Positions 49,431 to 50,570 of a DNA stretch of 50,570 nt are shown in pieces. The position numbers were made by a program, and so were the translations under genes. The DNA is from an uncultured Oscillospiraceae bacterium (GTDB lineage: Bacteria > Bacillota > Clostridia > Oscillospirales > Oscillospiraceae), in assembly GCA_934589525.1 (NCBI GenBank), contig CAKTOB010000019.1:1-50570 (forward strand). Reading direction: 5' to 3'. Below the pieces are notes generated by a model. The model made no database searches, was not told the origin of the DNA, and saw nothing but the letters and a program-made list of their open reading frames with translations. Numbering within the stretch: the first letter of the stretch is position 1; the number at the start of each line of letters is the position of its first letter.

Positions 49431-49958
49431 ATGAATTTTCTGGAAATTGCCAATGCCCGGCAGTCCTGCCGGAGCTATGCACAGACCCCTGTGGAGCAGG
49501 AAAAATTAGACGCGGTGCTGGAAGCCCTGCGTCTGGCCCCCTCGGCCTGCAACGGCCAGCCCTATTTCGTCACCGTCTGCCGGGGGGAGACCGCCAAGGC
49601 AGTGGCCGCTGCCTGTCAGGGCATGGGCATGAACAAGTTTGCCTCCCAGGCACCGGTGGTACTGGTGCTGTCGGAAAAGGCCTACGTCAAAACAGCCGCC
49701 GTAGGCTCCAAGGTCAAGCATAACGACTACCGCTCCATCGACATCGGCATTGCCGCCGCCTATATGACCGCCGAAGCCACGGCCCAGGGGTTGGGCAGCT
49801 GCATTCTGGGGTGGCTGGATGACGAAAAAATCCGGAAAATCTGCGACCTGACCCAGCCCGTCCGGCTGGTCATCACCCTGGGCTATGCCCAGGAGGGGGA
49901 CCCCCTGCGGCCCAAGAAGCGGAAAGACCTTTCAGACCTGACCGCTTATCGGGGGTAA
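49431..49958 (+). CDS. Nitroreductase-family flavoprotein
   Basis: 175 aa; AAGGAGG before the ATG. Opens FLEIANARQSCRSYAQTPVEQEKLDAVLEALRLAPSACNGQPYFV with the FMN-contacting R-x-S-x-R and ApSa-NxQPw motifs; DIGIAAAYMTAEATAQGLGSCILGWLDDEKI carries the second FMN loop. Shorter than type I nitroreductases, as usual for Clostridia members with NAD(P)H:flavin or quinone activity. Only 3 nt separate it from the next gene. Confidence 0.93.
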   Translation: MNFLEIANARQSCRSYAQTPVEQEKLDAVLEALRLAPSACNGQPYFVTVCRGETAKAVAAACQGMGMNKFASQAPVVLVLSEKAYVKTAAVGSKVKHNDYRSIDIGIAAAYMTAEATAQGLGSCILGWLDDEKIRKICDLTQPVRLVITLGYAQEGDPLRPKKRKDLSDLTAYRG

Positions 49959-49961
49959 ACC

Positions 49962-50393
49962 ATGGAGCATTCCGTTTTATCCACCCAGGGCGTTCTGCGG
50001 TGCCACAGCCTCCGGCTCCACCGGGGTGACGACCTGCTCCTGTCCATCAAGGGCCTTGCCCAAGAAGCGGACATTCAGGCCGGGGTGGTCCTCAGCGCCG
50101 TTGGCTGCATTTCCCAGGGCCGGGTGCGGGATGCCAGCGGTGTCAACATCCGCTCCATCCCGGAAGAATGCGAGATCGTCAGCCTCAACGGCACCGTCAG
50201 CCGTGAACGCTGCCACCTGCACATCGCCCTGTCCCGGGAAGACCTCACCACCCTGGGCGGCCACCTGTGCCCCGGGTGCATCGTAAACACCACCTGTGAG
50301 CTGGTCATCGCCGAGCTTCCCGGCCAGCGCTTTGACGTAGAGCAAGACCCGGAAACCGGCTATGACGAGCTGATTTTTAGCCCCGGCGTTTAA
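49962..50393 (+). CDS. PPC/DUF296-domain protein
   Basis: 143 aa, starting 3 nt after the nitroreductase stop (TAAACCATG). The single PPC (PCC, DUF296) domain covers almost the whole protein: LRLHRGDDLLLSIKGLAQEADIQAGVVLSAVGCISQGRVRDA, then EIVSLNGTVSRERCHLHIALSREDLTTLGGHLCPGCIVNTTCELVIAEL. HLHIALS..... GGHL is the conserved core with His residues that can bind metal. In plants the domain is fused to AT-hooks; bacterial stand-alone forms are of unknown role and trimeric. No DNA-binding tail is present here. Confidence 0.9.
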   Translation: MEHSVLSTQGVLRCHSLRLHRGDDLLLSIKGLAQEADIQAGVVLSAVGCISQGRVRDASGVNIRSIPEECEIVSLNGTVSRERCHLHIALSREDLTTLGGHLCPGCIVNTTCELVIAELPGQRFDVEQDPETGYDELIFSPGV

Positions 50394-50570
50394 TTGCCCT
50401 GTGGGCGAGACAGCGTAATAGTGGTTCGCATGTAGGGGCAGTGCTCCGAATAGGATTTGTGCGGTTGAATGATACCACTTACCGATGTGCATGTAGTAGT
50501 CCGTTAAAGCTAAAACTTTATTTCTGGATATAGATGAGCAAGCTTGATGCGAGCGGACTCTGTTGTGAAA
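50394..50570. repeat. Intergenic end of window with a module B copy
   Basis: 50430-50480 carries module B in reverse (GTAGGGGCAGTGCTCCGAATAG ... GGTTGAATGATACCAC broken by differences). The remaining ~90 bases show no gene or terminator. Confidence 0.55.

Noticed and set aside
1..50570. CRISPR array
   Set aside because: Repeats found are few, dispersed or tandem without unique spacers of regular length, and no cas gene is present.

Overview
The window looks like chromosome from a GC-rich, strictly anaerobic gut Clostridia of the Oscillospirales (Oscillospiraceae/Ruminococcaceae type). The grounds are protein similarity as I remember it, strong AGGAGG ribosome binding sites, sigma-A promoters, a CIRCE element, DUF3793/flavodoxin and M56/BlaI gene pairs, and abundant palindromic intergenic repeats. 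No rRNA, complete tRNA or CRISPR array was seen. All calls come from reading the sequence; no database search was run. Layout from left to right: (1) 1-3620 is the end of an integrative element (relaxase C-terminus, ParB-like protein, small ORF, large serine recombinase), closed by a string of perfect hairpins and a 56-bp direct repeat. (2) 3.6-4.5 kb holds two gene fragments. (3) 4.5-6.6 kb, minus strand: an apparently metal-regulated operon (44-aa membrane protein, DUF3793, flavodoxin), a small zinc-ribbon protein and an ArsC/Spx-like protein. (4) 6.6-12.2 kb: a two-component system followed by two duplicated, mosaic lipoprotein genes, with an 11-bp-periodic direct repeat in front of them. 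(5) 12.2-16.2 kb: MATE exporter, cytidylate-kinase-like protein, divergent LysR regulator, lactate/malate dehydrogenase. (6) 16.7-20.8 kb: MarR regulator and a heterodimeric ABC exporter. (7) 20.8-25.3 kb: a BlaI-type repressor and a very large M56 sensor peptidase, flanked by repeat islands. (8) 25.3-33.7 kb: an AlbA_2 protein, two ECF sigma/membrane-protein modules, and a macro-domain / vWA / NADAR-fragment locus. (9) 33.7-37.6 kb: a decayed accessory island (YhcG, two XRE regulators, nucleoside phosphorylase, GNAT, HicBA) next to the 3' end of guaA, with integrase-site-like repeats. (10) 37.7-50.4 kb: core genes (purC-purA-purB-guaA, htpG with CIRCE, ABC-F, argS, nitroreductase, PPC-domain protein). 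How the genes work together: purine synthesis forms one minus-strand operon behind a leader with a terminator hairpin. Several small regulatory units carry a visible operator beside their own promoter: MarR/ABC exporter, BlaI/M56, the putative metal operon, HrcA/htpG, and the two-component system with the lipoproteins. Accessory genes are concentrated in 1-4.5 kb and 28.8-37.6 kb and show many truncations, internal deletions and one in-frame amber codon. Intergenic gaps near 8.7, 10.5, 16.3, 21, 25 and 50.4 kb share a mosaic family of short non-coding repeats, including at least three copies of a ~120-bp foldback element.
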